This document shows, piece by piece, positions 34,475-45,842 of a stretch of 64,000 nt of DNA; the first letter of the stretch is position 1, and each line of letters begins with the position of its first letter. The position numbers were made by a program, and so were the translations under genes. The DNA comes from Physcomitrium patens (taxonomy: Eukaryota; Streptophyta; Bryopsida; Funariales; Funariaceae): NCBI RefSeq assembly GCF_000002425.4, contig NC_037265.1, positions 3,598,503 through 3,662,502 on the forward strand, in the 5' to 3' direction. Under the pieces are notes generated by a model. It saw only the letters and a program-made list of their open reading frames with translations. It was not told the DNA's origin and did not search any database.

Positions 34475-35796
34475 TTAATCCATATTAAAGGTTTACAATT
34501 ATTTGAGCACTTAAAAACTATTTGTAGAATTTTCTATCCAACATTTAAAAGTAAAGGTATAGCTTTAGGATTGCTTGAAGATGATGAAGAGTAGTAACAA
34601 TGTTTAGAAAAGGCATCAAGAATATAAACTAGATCTCAATTTAGGTCATTGTTTGCTAATTTGTTACTACACAAAAAAATTCTAAATCCATTAAACTTTT
34701 AGGAAAAGATTTTGTAAAAAAAAACTTAGTTAATTCAATGCTTGTTTGCAAAGAAAATGTAGAATTAGCAATTTAATGGAAGAAAAAATTAAGGATTTTG
34801 GATTTTTTTTTTTTTTTGTTGGATAAGTTTTTCAAAGATTACAATGGATTTTTTTTTTTTTAAAAAAAAATTATAAAAACTAGTAAATCATTTTTCTACA
34901 AAATTTTTATAATTAAAGTTTGATTAATGCAAAAGATTGTCATATGTATTTTATCTTTGAAAATTACTGCATTGCCACTTAAAAAAAGAAAAATTGTCTA
35001 TTTTACATTTAAGATTCCATTAGATTGTATCAAAGACTTTTTTTCTTCAATTATTAAGAATTTCAACCATATTGAGTTTATTTATCAAATTTTGCTTATT
35101 ATTTGGAATGAACTTTTGATGTAACATTGTTATTATCCTAAGACAATTGATTGTTTCTTTAAAGACATTCAAAATATTGATTGTCCATTTTAAAGTACTA
35201 TAATAGTCTTTGGTAGAAATTTTTACATAATATTACTAATAATTATGAATAAAACTTGAGAGGAAATTGTAATAGCATCTTTTTGGCATTTAGCACTTTG
35301 GCCTCAAATAAAAATTTATACATTAAAAGAAAACATGAGATTGAATATAAATACACTTTAAGCAGATATCAAGTTTACTAATTAGCTTCTTTGGATATAG
35401 AATGCATGTACATGTTGTATATATTAATAGTGGTGCATTTGAATTTTTTATGGTTGCATTATTATTGACAAATATTTCTATTTATCACTTATCTAATAAT
35501 ATAATTATGCTTTATAATGACATAAATGTTGATTAATAATTAATATCTTTAATTAATATTTTTTATCTAAAGGTGGCAAAAGAGGGTGTATCAAATGATG
35601 CATTCTTAAGAAATATAATTATTTTATCTATACAAAATAATAACATAAAGGATATTAATAAAAATATTATGGCCATATTTTTTGAGGAAGAATAAGAATA
35701 TCTAAGCACCAATAAAATTATTATCAAAGATGGTATCAAAAATAATAATTTTTATTTAGTTGAATTAACTAAGTTACTTATTCCATCTAGAATGGC
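34475..35796 (+). pseudogene. Helitron helicase relic, middle part (H2)
   Basis: Conceptual translation follows Helitron order: IKGLQLFEHLKT, FYPTFKSKGIALGLLEDDEE, SRI.TRSQFRSLFANLLLH, then the SF1 helicase region FKIPLDCIKD, LLIIWNELLM (motif II, normally IWDEAPM), DIQNIDCPF, IIVFGRNF (normally FGGDFRQ), KENMRL, and near the end YLSTNKIIIKDG. The Walker A region near 34800-34870 is destroyed by T and A runs. Element B is inserted at the right end; the frame continues at 42140. Confidence 0.8.
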
Positions 35797-36334
35797 TGTC
35801 ACGGATATACATATAATTACCTACAAGAGTCGATAAAAGTATGTAAAAGTAGATAAAAGTAGGTTAATTATGCAATATCTTCTAAAGAAGCTTCCTAGAA
35901 GCTTCATAGACGCTGCTTTGACCTTATAGGAGTCCATAGTTGACTTTTAGGTTATAAACTTGGTCAACAAGTTAGCCATGTGCCACACATGTTGGTAGCT
36001 TGAAGGACAAGTTAACTACGTAATCCACTCATAGAAAACTTGCCTTGCAAGCAAAGACATGTGGCCTAGAAAGTCAACACATATTAGAGGTCTTATAGAA
36101 TATCGCCACGTGGCTTCTAGTTAGATAGTATATATAGAGGCAAGAGTGAAGCTCTCTTCGATCTTGTCAACTCCTTTCTTGCTTCTAGTCTAGTTTCAAG
36201 GGTCTCTAGTTTTCTTGTCTTTTGGCAATAGCCATTCCAGTTTCTCTTTCAATATATATATTTGTTTATTTACCTCTCTTTGAGTGAAGGCTCACTTGTC
36301 TGAATTATTTTTCATCGAATTCTTGTCCTTGACA
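35797..36334 (+). repeat. Element B 5' LTR
   Basis: 538 bp, direct repeat of 41602-42139. TATA box near 36129. The predicted transcript-start 11-mer at 36160-36170 has two changes relative to the intact copy in the 3' LTR. A few GAAnnTTC units occur near 35880-35912. Confidence 0.95.
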
Positions 36335-36336
36335 AA

Positions 36337-36347
36337 TTGACAAGAGT
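36337..36347 (+). other. Element B primer-binding site (self-priming type)
   Basis: TTGACAAGAGT, 2 nt after the 5' LTR, is the exact complement of ACTCTTGTCAA at 41965-41975 in the 3' LTR, which begins 31 nt after the TATA box. Same geometry as A, E and G. About 9 nt downstream comes the conserved box ATATCAGAGC. Confidence 0.82.
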
Positions 36348-36382
36348 GCACTTACAATATCAGAGCTTTGTTTTTCTTGAGT

Positions 36383-36452
36383 AAGAGTGGATTACCCCTT
36401 TCTCTTGACAAGACATAAGCGTATTAGAAGTTTGCGGATTACCCACTTCTAA
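36383..36452 (+). ncRNA. Element B leader stem-loops
   Basis: Two hairpins with a GGATTACCC loop: 36383-36387 with 36402-36406 (5 bp, AAGAG/CTCTT) and 36424-36431 with 36445-36452 (8 bp, TTAGAAGT/ACTTCTAA). The second stem differs from that of A and G (TTTAGAGG/CCTCTAAA) but pairs perfectly, so the structure is supported by covariation. Confidence 0.65.
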
Positions 36453-36545
36453 ACTGATATTATTCTTAGTATCTTCTTTGTTATCAAGTCTTTCTTTTCT
36501 TTTGTCTTGAGCAGTATCAAACAAATTTTTCTTCTTAGTGTCATT

Positions 36546-37550
36546 ATGGCAGAGCTTGTTGAAATGAAGAGTGCAATGGCACAAATGCAAGAGCAAATGA
36601 GGGAGTTAATGCTTGCGATGCATCAACTCAATTCACCAACATAGGAAAGAACAAGAATAGCAGAAAGTGGGGATATAGAGATGATCGGAGCTACTTCAAC
36701 ATCTACAACAAATCACGTTCCTTCTCCAATTGTACAACACCCTGTAAGCACTAGAGAACCAAGAATTGCCTTACCCGAGAAATTTGATGGTACGAGATCA
36801 AAGTTTCGAGGGTTCATCAATCAAGTACAATTGGCAATTGAACTTCAACCGCAAAGCTATCCAACTCGAGGATCACAAGTCACGTTTATTGGCACTCTAC
36901 TTTCTGGTTCTGCATTATCGTGGTTTTCGTCTTTTCTTGAACAACAAAATCCAGTATTGGATAATTTGGAAGCTTTTTTGGCGGAGTTTCGATCTATGTA
37001 TGGTGAACACGATGCAACTCGTATTGCAACAAATAAGATCCAAATTCTGCGACAAAAAAATCGCTCAGTAACAGTGTATGCTTCACAATTTTGACAACTT
37101 GCAATTGACATCAAGTGGGATGATGCTGCACTCATCAGTCAATTTCTTTATGGATTGCAATACGAAGTAAAGAAATTGATGCTCAACTTACCTGATCCTC
37201 AAACTTTGAGTCAAGCAATCGATTTTGCGATAAAATGTGATAATCAACTTTTTGAATTTCGATCCAAAAATCATTCACGGGAACCTCAACATTATTACTC
37301 AATGGCAACATCAACATCTTTGCCAAACGTACATTCGGAAGTAGAAGACATGCAAATTGACGCGGTACGTTTTAAACCCCTAACTGAGCAAGAAAAGTTT
37401 CGTCGTCGTCAAGAAGGATTATGTTTATATTGCGGAGAACCTAAGCACACTGCTCAACATTGTCCAAAGAAACGATGCAACTATAAAATGAGGGGTACGA
37501 CGGTCAAAGAAGACAACATGTCGAAAAACATATTCGTCCAGCTACAATAG
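36546..37550 (+). pseudogene. Element B gag
   Basis: Starts with ATG at 36546 (MAELVEMKSAMAQMQEQM) and would end at the conserved UAG 37548-37550, 334 codons. Two in-frame stops occur at 36642 (TAG) and 37092 (TGA, in place of an Arg CGA). Capsid core KFDGTRSKFRGFINQVQL and LSWFSSFL; an intact CCHC knuckle CLYCGEPKHTAQHC near 37428; then a basic tail. Orthologous along its length to E gag and more distantly to A gag. Confidence 0.9.
37523..37529 (+). promoter_or_regulatory. Candidate -1 frameshift heptamer, element B
   Basis: GAAAAAC, read G-AAA-AAC in the gag frame, sits where A, E and G have GGAAAAC. Pol is open in the -1 frame through it. An ATG at 37556, 5 nt after the UAG, gives reinitiation as an alternative in this copy; A, E and G have GTG there. 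Confidence 0.45.
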
Positions 37551-37555
37551 GAACC

Positions 37556-40500
37556 ATGCAGCTGGAACCTTGTACAATTCCTTATGAAGGTCCTATCCTC
37601 TCCTCAGAACCCTCTCCTAATTTTATAATAGACTTATATTTAGGACCTAAGAATTACAAAGCCTCTGCTTTATTAGATTCGAGAGCCTCAGCATGTTTTT
37701 TAGATGAACAATTTGTTAAAAGTCGTAAAATACCTTTTGTACAGAAACCTAAACTAGTACATGTAGAAGTCATAGATGGTCGTCCCTTGTCTTCTGGAGA
37801 TGTCACTCATGAAACTCATCCTATAAAAGTAACAATAGACGGTCATGATAGCTACATAGCTTTTAACATAATTAAATCCCCGTCCAATCCAGTTATTTTA
37901 GGTTTATCTTAGCTAGAAAAATATAACCCTCGAATAGATTGGAATTCGCGTAAACTTGATTTTTTCCAGAGCGTTATTAATAGTTCTACCAACCAAGTAA
38001 AAAATTATAAGTCTAGTATAGTAAAACCCGTACTGATAGGTGCAAAAGCATTTATACATGCAGCAAAAGAAGGATCAACTTTTGCTATTTATGCTGCACC
38101 TATTTCTGAAAACGTAAAGACTTCAAGTGGCATTCCAAGTCAATATCAGGAGTATCAAGACGTTTTTGAAAAAAAGAATGCAGATATTCTTCCTGAGCAT
38201 CGCACATATGATTGTTCAATTGACCTCAAGGAAGGAACTCAGCCACCATTTGGACCAATTTACAGTTTATCGCAAGATGAGATGGCTGAACTCAAGACAT
38301 ATATTAACGAGAATTTAGCGAAGAATTTCATACGCCATTCAAAATCTCCAGCAGGAGCTCCAATTCTATTCGTAAAGAAAAAAGATGGATCTTTACAAAT
38401 GTGTGTTGATTATCGAGGACTCAACAAGATCACAATCAAGAACATGTATCCATTACCTTTGATATCAAGACTCCTTGACCAGTTGAATCAAGCTAAGATC
38501 TATACAAAAATAGATCTAAGAAGAGCATATAATCTAGTACGGATCAAAGAAGGAGATGAATGGAAGACTGCGTTTCGAACCAGGTATGGACATTTCGAAT
38601 ATAATGTCATGCTCTTTGGACTCACGAATGCACCAGCTACTTTTCAACATCTAATGAAAGATGTATTTCGTGAATTCTTAGACAATTTTGTCATCTGCTA
38701 TCTAGACGATATCTCGATCTATTCTAAGAACGTCGAAGAACATGAAATACATGTTCGTCAAGTATTACAAAAACTTAGAGATGCAGGATTGTACGCCAAG
38801 ATGGAAAAGTATGTATTTCACACTACTCAAGTTGACTTTTTAGGATACATCATTTCAAATGATGGTCTCATGATGGATTCTAAGAAAGTCCAAACAATCA
38901 TGGATTGGAAGATTCCAAAGACAGTAAGAGATGTCCAATGTTTCTTGGGATTTATCAATTACTATCGGATCTTCATCAAAGATTTCTCACAAGTTGCAGC
39001 TCCACTTACACGCTTGACTAGTAGAGATAAATTCCAATGGAATCAAGAAGCGGAAGCAGCATTTGAAGCCTTGAAGACATCGTTTGTCTCTGCACCAGTC
39101 TTATATCGTGTTGACTTTTCCAAGGCATTTTTTATGGAAACAGATGCATCAAATTTTGCCTTGATGCAGTTTTATCACAAATGGGAATAGATGACAAACT
39201 TCATCCGATAGCTTTTCATTCAAGAAAATTCTCAGCAGCCAAGATCAATTATGAGATCCACGATAAAGAACTTCTTGCGATCATGGATTCTTTTCAAGAA
39301 TGGCATCATTATCTAGAAGGCGCTTCTAGTCCAGTCACTGTGTATACAAATCACAAGAATCTCGAGTATTTCATGTCAGCACGCGTGTTGAATCGTCTTC
39401 AAGCTCGTTGGAGTATGTCTTTGTCAAGATTCGAGTTCATTATCACTTATTGGCCAGGAAAACAACAAGGTTTGTCTGATGCCCTATCTAGACATTCTTA
39501 TTTTGCACCAAAAGAAGGAGATGCAGCTTTTGAGCAACAAAGAACGGTCCTCTTGAAACCAGAGCAATTTCATCTCCGAGTAATGAAATCAACATTGACT
39601 GTTGATTCAACTTTTCTCAAGCAAATCTAGTCTAGTGTGTCCTCAGATCCTCTTATTGATGATATCAAGAATAATTCTTCCAAGTCTCATGATCCTTCTA
39701 AGTTCGAGTTCAAGAATAATCTATTATATTTTGAAGGACGCCTATATGTTCCAGAAGGAGAAGCACGTTTACGTGTTCTTCAAGCACGTCATGACTTTCC
39801 AGCAGGAGGGCACTTTGGATATAATAAGACTTTGGAACTCATATCAAGAGATTTTTGGTGGCCACAAATGTGGAAGTCAGTCAAAAACTTTGTACAATCA
39901 TGTGATATTTGTTCAAGATCAAAAATTCCTCGTCATCGACCTTACGGACTTCTTCAGCCATTACCTATACTAGAACAACCATGGTCTTCTGTTTCTATGG
40001 ATTTCATCACAGATCTTCCAAGCTCAAGATCTTATGATTCTATATTTGTGATAGTAGATCGTTTCACCAAGATGGCACACTTTGTGCCATGTACAAAATC
40101 TATCACAGGTGAAGAAACAGCTAAGCTTTTCATTGATAATATCTATCGCTATCATGGATTACCTAAAGATATCATATCGGATAGGGGAACTCAATTTGTG
40201 TCAAGATTCTGGAGGACCCTTTTCAAGATTTTAAAAGTGGACATAAAGCTATCTTCGGCTTTCCATCCTCAAACTGATGGACAAACAGAGTGCGTAAACT
40301 AAGTCTTGGAGCAATATTTAAGGTGTACTATCAACTATCAACAAGATGATTGGACAACCGTTCTGCCATTGGCAGAGTTTGCTTATAATAATACAATACA
40401 TTCTTCCACGCAACAAACACCTTTCTTTGCCAATTATGGCTATCATCCACGACTTGATACTTTTGATTTTTCAAAAGTTGATAATCCTGCAGCAGAAGAT

Positions 40501-41043
40501 ATGGCAAATCGGTTGTCAAAGTTACATGCAATAATGAAGACGCAATTGAAGGAAGCTCAAGAACGACAAAAGATAAATGTAGATCTATATCGTAAGGAGC
40601 AACCACAACTCAACGTGGATGATAAGGTATGGCTACTTTGTCGCAATATCAAGACTACTCGACCTTGTGACAAGTTGGACTATCGTAGGCTTGGCCCCTT
40701 TTTTGTTTGTGAACAGATCAACCCAGTTGCATATCGGTTACATCTACCGGAGTCAATGAAGATCCATCCTGTATTCCACGTGTCTCTTCTTGAACCATAT
40801 AAGACAGTGGATATACAAGGAAGAAGACAAATGCCACCGCCTCATATAGAAGTAGATAATAATGAAGAATTTGAGGTAGAAGAGATATTAGACTCGAGGC
40901 GGCGCCGAAATAAGCTGGAATATCTTGTTCATTGGTGCGGATATGATATTAGTGAACGCACATGGGAGCCATCCAGAAATCTAGCAAATGCATCAGCTAA
41001 AGTCAAAGTTTTTCATCAACGACATCCATCAAAATCAAGATGA
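37556..41043 (+). pseudogene. Element B pol (protease, RT, RNase H, integrase, chromodomain)
   Basis: Protease LLDSRASACFLDEQF (DSGA changed to DSRA). TAG at 37910 replaces Trp. RT has [19 protein letters not shown] near 38375 and YLDD at about 38698. A one-base deletion near 39161 in RNase H (METDAS) shifts the frame; RNase H continues with YTNHKN. TAG at 39628. Integrase HHCC finger at about 39789-39920, Asp in SMDFITDLP and ISDRGTQF, then the TDGQTE motif; TAA at 40300. The last segment, 40306-41043, is open and carries an intact chromodomain at about 40868-40980 (FEVEEILDSRRRRNKLEYLV, then WEPSRNL). In known chromoviruses this domain targets insertion to heterochromatin. Confidence 0.93.
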
Positions 41044-41137
41044 AAATCTCTCTTATAAAAGAGACAAGATTGAGGCAAGATAACATTCAATTTCCTATCC
41101 TTGTTTGTAACTTCTTTACATTTGTGACGCTAATTAG

Positions 41138-41560
41138 ATGGAGAGCCAACAACCAGCGGATTCAACTCAAGAACCTTCGTTTGCTGACTTACCGGATGAG
41201 ACATTGCGATTGTCACAACCTTCAAGATGACACAACCGAGATGAAGACCCTCAAGAACCACATATTCTTCTTCGAATAGATGGTGAGATACAACGCGTTT
41301 GGTATCACGACCTTGGAAGAGATTCTCGATGTTTGGTGATATTACTGGAGATAGGAACGATTGCTGATGGTGTTTCAAATATATTATTTGAACGAAGTTA
41401 TGAAGGCCTCAATAATGATCAAATAACAGGGTGGTCTTCTCGTCCTGGAATGGGACACTATCGATGGCTAAGAGGACCCATCAACTACCTTCGAAGAGAA
41501 CAGAGATCAGAGTATGTAGCAAATACAATTTGCCGCATATTAGACTTTCTCAACATATAA
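41138..41560 (+). pseudogene. Element B third ORF (ORF3), unknown function
   Basis: 141-codon frame, ATG at 41138 (MESQQPADSTQEPSFADLPD) to TAA at 41560, with a single in-frame TGA at 41228. It lies 94 nt after pol in a different frame and ends 27 nt before the polypurine tract. The C-terminal half contains GMGHYRWLRGPINYLRREQ, closely matching ORF3 of element A. No signal peptide, membrane segment or zinc motif is evident; the N-terminus is acidic and Gln/Ser-rich. Function unknown. Confidence 0.6.
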
Positions 41561-41587
41561 TCACCGCTCCTCGTGGAACTCGTTCCT

Positions 41588-41601
41588 AGAAGGGGGGGTA
41601 A
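41588..41601 (+). other. Element B polypurine tract
   Basis: AGAAGGGGGGGTAA directly before the TGTCACGG start of the 3' LTR. Confidence 0.85.
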
Positions 41602-42139
41602 TGTCACGGATATACATATAATTACCTACAAGAGTCGATAAAAGTATGTAAAAGTAGATAAAAGTAAGTTAATTATACAATATCTTTTAGAGAAGCTTCC
41701 TAGAAGCTTCATAGACGCTGCTTTGACCTTATAGGAGTCCATAGTTGACTTTTAGGTTAGAAACTTGGTCAACAAGTTAGCCATGTGCCACACATGTTGT
41801 TAGCTTGAAGGACAAGCTAACTACGTAGTCCACTCATAGAAAACTTGCCTTGCAAGCAAAGACATGTGGCCTAGAAAGTCAACACATATTAGAGGTCTTA
41901 TAGAATATCGCCATGTGGCTTCTAGTTAGATATTATATATAGAGGCAAGAGTGAAGCTCTCTTCACTCTTGTCAACTCCTTTCTTGCTTCTAGTCTAGTT
42001 TCAAGGGTCTCTAGTTTTCTTGTCTTTTGGCAATAGCCATTCCAGTTTCTCTTTCAATATATATATTTGTTTATTTACCTCTCTTTGAGTGAAGGCTCAC
42101 TTGTGTGAATTATTTTTCATCGAGTTCTTGTCCTTGACA
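41602..42139 (+). repeat. Element B 3' LTR
   Basis: 538 bp, TGTCACGG...CTTGACA. The TATA box (TATATATAG) starts at about 41934 and the intact ACTCTTGTCAA transcript start is at 41965-41975. Confidence 0.95.
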
Positions 42140-42545
42140 ATGGCTACATCAATGACTTTGTCTTAAAATTTGGATTTTGGTTATACTTCTAAGAAATATT
42201 GCTCTTTACCAAGGACTTTGCAATGGAACTTGATTGGTAATTACATAACTAATAGATTAAATTCTTAAAGCAAGAATTATTCAATGACAATTTGCTTGAA
42301 ACTTGGTATTTAACTTGTAGATTATATTAACTTTCACAACAAAAGAACTTCCATTCATTCTAAGATAGAAAAATTTCCAATCATCTTATATTTGTAATAA
42401 AAAAAAAAAAAAAAATCAAGAAAAATTGGTGAAGTACGATAGTTTGGATCTATGACAATCTATTTTTTTCCATGGTCTACTTCATATAATATTCTCTTAA
42501 TGTACTTCTTCATGTTTTATTAAGTTTCTTCATCCTAAAAATAAA
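42140..42545 (+). pseudogene. Helitron helicase relic, C-terminal part (H3)
   Basis: The reading frame broken by element B at the ATGGC target resumes here. Conceptual translation gives SLPRTLQWNLIGNYITNRL, similar to the LCNGTRL region of Helitron helicases, then IYDNLFFSMVYFI and LNVLLHVLLS, similar to the LPEPVFSHGQLYVALSRV and C-terminal region. Heavily decayed, with an A run at about 42402-42417. Confidence 0.7.
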
Positions 42546-43185
42546 AATTTAAATTCTACATTGAATATTATTTTTCCAAATTTTTTAATTAAATAGATGT
42601 TAGTAATTTATTATTTATATTTATAATATAATTTATTTATATATAATTTAAAATTTTAAGTCTAGTACATCTTTGAATGTCTTTATATAATTTTATGATT
42701 TTTTTAATATAATTTAATATTTTTTTCAATATTTTTAAAAATATTTTCTTAAATAAAATTAACTTCTTTTTTATACAAATTCATTTACAAATTCATTTAA
42801 AATTTGTATCAATTAAAAATATTATTTTTAATTTCATTTACACAATATATTTTTGCATAAAAATTAATATTTATGTATTAATTTTATTTTATTGATTATA
42901 TAGAATATTAATATATTTTAATAAAATAATATTTATTAATAAAATAGAGCTTAATCAATCTAAAATTAAGAATTTATTTATCAAGTTATATCTCTTGTAT
43001 TACCAAAAACAAAAGATAAAAAGACAAAAAAACTTTAGAAAAGATTTTGAGGTCAAAATACCAATGAAATCTAAATTTATGATGGATACATTCTTTAATT
43101 GAGATATGAAAGTATTAAAATTAAAATATATTTTTATTGCACATCTTATCAAAAGAAAAATAATTTTTATATATATATTCAATCG

Positions 43186-43237
<52 letters not shown>

Positions 43238-44943
43238 TAAGTTTTACATACTTTTTGTATACTTGCATGCTTTAAGCTAATTAATAGCTATTGAATTGAC
43301 AAATCTAACTTTAATTAGCTTAAAGCATGCAATTCAAAAGCCTCATTAAAGTTAGATTTGTCAATATACTTTTATTATATTATTTTGATATACACTATTT
43401 TTGAGAATAAAATTTTAATTCAATTACCTTTGAAATATTTATAATAAAAATAAGTGAAATATTTGAATAAAGTAAACGAAAAATAGTTCATAAGAAAAAA
43501 TAACAAGATTATTAACAAAAAAAACAAATAATTTTTTTTCCGAATTTTCTCCTATTTTTTGAAAAAACTATATATGATCTTATTAGGAGAAAAAAAACCT
43601 TCATCAGATAATTTTAATTTAGTTTCATTGGAAAATTTAAGAGCTTTTTTATTTAAGATACCAAATGCTATTATTGTGAATTCTTAACATTAATTTTTCC
43701 ATGTAATAATTACATATTTAAAAGATGTAAAATAAATAAAATTTGGATCTTATAATATACATCAGATATTTACATCAATATATTATCCAAGATTTTTACA
43801 TCAATCTATAAAATATTGTGTATATATTATTGAAATAATCTAGATTTATTAATTTATTTTTATGCAAACTATTAACACAAGAAATAAGGTGTAAATGACA
43901 ACTTAGTGAGTTGTATATGTAGCAAGTTAAAATATTTTGTAAGTTTTTTATTCAACAAGAAGGAATTTAAAGTTTATGGTAATAGCTAATAGATAATATG
44001 CACATCCTATTGAAAATATAATGCTTAATAACATAAAGATTTTGCAATCAGGTATTATTAGTTATATTTTCGAAATGACTCTATAATTTTTTAATTCTAA
44101 ACTATATATATATATATATTGTAAATTAATTTTAAAAATTAAAAAATTAACAAGTTTCATTGATTTTTTGTTTTTGAACAATATTATTTAATGCATGTTA
44201 ATTATTATTTTTTAATTCTGAATTGAAATATTTGTAGACGACATTAAATATCAAATGACATTTTTACATTAATATAACACTTGATAGAATCTATTATAAA
44301 TTAAGCATCACATTTTATTTTTTTTCTTTGAGACACTTAATTCTTGCACTTCAATAGTTTTGTTTTAAAAAAAACTAAATTAGTTGGCCATTTTAATTTT
44401 TGATTGAAGAGCATTTTATTTGAAATAGACAAGTAGAAATTATAATTATAAGAAAAGAAAATATATGTCATATATTTTGTTAAAAAATAAAAAATAAATA
44501 TAAGAAGCTAAGACAAGTAAAGAATTTGTAGTAAATTTTATACCACTAAATTCTTTAATTATAAGTCCAATACAAACTTATCTATTCAACATTCTAAGCT
44601 TAAGAATTAATGCTAAGAAAAAACAATTATAAACATGTTTCTAAAACTTTTATTGCATAATTTCATAAATAAACCATAAATAAATTAATAAAAAGATTTT
44701 TTTTAAATGATTCTTCAAAGTGTTTTAGAAAAATAAATTATTAATAATCATAAAAAGTTGGATGAAAATTTTAAATTTTCAACTTCATTAATACATTGGA
44801 TATACTCTATTTTGTGTCAAAATAATAGATGTATAAATAAATGTTGAATGAAAATTGAAATATATCATGTTATTATAAACAAATTTTACTTGGATTATCA
44901 CATTCTTTATCAAAACAAAGATTCTCTCTCTTTCTCCTGCTTG

Positions 44944-44981
<38 letters not shown>

Positions 44982-45330
44982 TTAAATCAATTGTGGAATA
45001 GAATGTATTTGATGATTCAATCTTTAATAAAAACAAATTGGTAATTTATAATATTGTTTTGTATAGCCACTATCTTTTGTGGCATTAAAAAAAATGTATA
45101 TAATAAATAAATAATAGTGAAGACTTTAAATCTGATTAGACATCTAAGTTTGTAGATGTCTCCAACTAAAAAAACCACATAATTTATATATTCTACAACA
45201 TTCATCCATCCAATGTGACTTTGTATTTGGTGCCACACTACATGACAAATACTGTTCTTTCTCTTTGATGCTTTCAATATAAATGGTACACACGTTTTGG
45301 ATGATTAAATTTATACTTCTATCTGAAAAA
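42546..45330. other. AT-rich intergenic DNA with microsatellites
   Basis: No gene recognised. (AT)n at about 43193-43236 and (CT)n followed by (AT)n at 44944-44981. Contains the interleaved inverted repeats listed separately. Confidence 0.6.
43263..43365. repeat. Two interleaved perfect inverted repeats
   Basis: Arm a 43263-43284 is the exact inverse complement of 43311-43332 (22 bp). Arm b 43295-43315 is the exact inverse complement of 43345-43365 (21 bp). A shorter third pair, TTGAATTG/CAATTCAA, is at 43291-43298 and 43330-43337. The order is a, c, b, a', c', b', not a simple hairpin. Confidence 0.9.
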
Positions 45331-45382
45331 AATGCTGTTATCATGTTCTCCACATTTTTCTATATGCAAGGGACTTTTTCAA

Positions 45383-45802
45383 ATGGCATCAAAAAGGGGG
45401 CTTGGTCAAAAGGCCCTCGGGGATCTAGTCTTTCCTATGCTGCCCGCTGCCCCCAGAGGTCTGCCCCGAGTTGTGGTAAAAAGCCTACGGAGAGCAAGAA
45501 AAAATACTAACTTCACAAGTCACGGTGAAAATTTACCACCGGGCAGGAGAACGGGCAGCCCCGAAAATGTCTTATTGACCCATTTCCGTGAGAGGGTCGC
45601 GGTCTCATCCTTCAAGCTCCGGTCCCATTACCGTGGCTCAGATTTCTTCAATCACGGCAAAGAAAGAGCTGTTCCTGTCTCTGTTGCCATCAGTAACTCA
45701 ACAAAATACCACAATACGACCACCCCCTTTAAAACCCACCTCGCCCTTTCTTCGAATTCAGCACCATATGTTGCCACCCCAAGTGCACCATTCAAACCCT
45801 AA
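45383..45802 (+). other. Open frame of 139 codons, unrecognised
   Basis: ATG at 45383 (MASKRGLGQKALGDLVFP) to a stop at 45802, in GC-richer DNA at the left edge of the low-copy island. No domain recognised; Arg/Lys- and Ser/Thr-rich. It overlaps the start of the telo-box cluster. It could be chance, or an exon of an unrecognised gene. Confidence 0.2.
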
Positions 45803-45842
45803 AACCTCCAACCCTAAAAAACCCCTAAATAAACCCTAATGA
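45797..45842. promoter_or_regulatory. Telo-box cluster (CCCTAA motifs)
   Basis: Four copies of CCCTAA within 45 bp, two of them as AAACCCTAA. AAACCCTAA telo-boxes are known near transcription starts of plant ribosomal-protein and translation genes. Short ATG frames follow on both strands (plus 45904, minus about 45795) but neither is long enough to identify. Confidence 0.45.

Larger units (their letters stand above)
35797..42139 (+). mobile_element. Element B: full-length Ty3/gypsy chromovirus nested in the Helitron relic
   Basis: 6343-bp plus-strand element with two 538-bp LTRs (35797-36334 and 41602-42139) starting TGTCACGG and ending CTTGACA. Perfect 5-bp target duplication ATGGC at 35792-35796 and 42140-42144. 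Order: LTR, 11-nt primer site, leader hairpins, gag, pol with chromodomain, ORF3, polypurine tract, LTR. The LTRs differ at roughly a dozen to fifteen sites. This is the best-preserved member of its family here, but gag, pol and ORF3 carry stops. Confidence 0.97.

Noticed and set aside
45588..45839. Pro/Lys-rich frame ending in the telo-box cluster
   Set aside because: Its C-terminal composition simply translates the CCCTAAA-like repeats; another frame overlaps it and neither has a recognisable domain.
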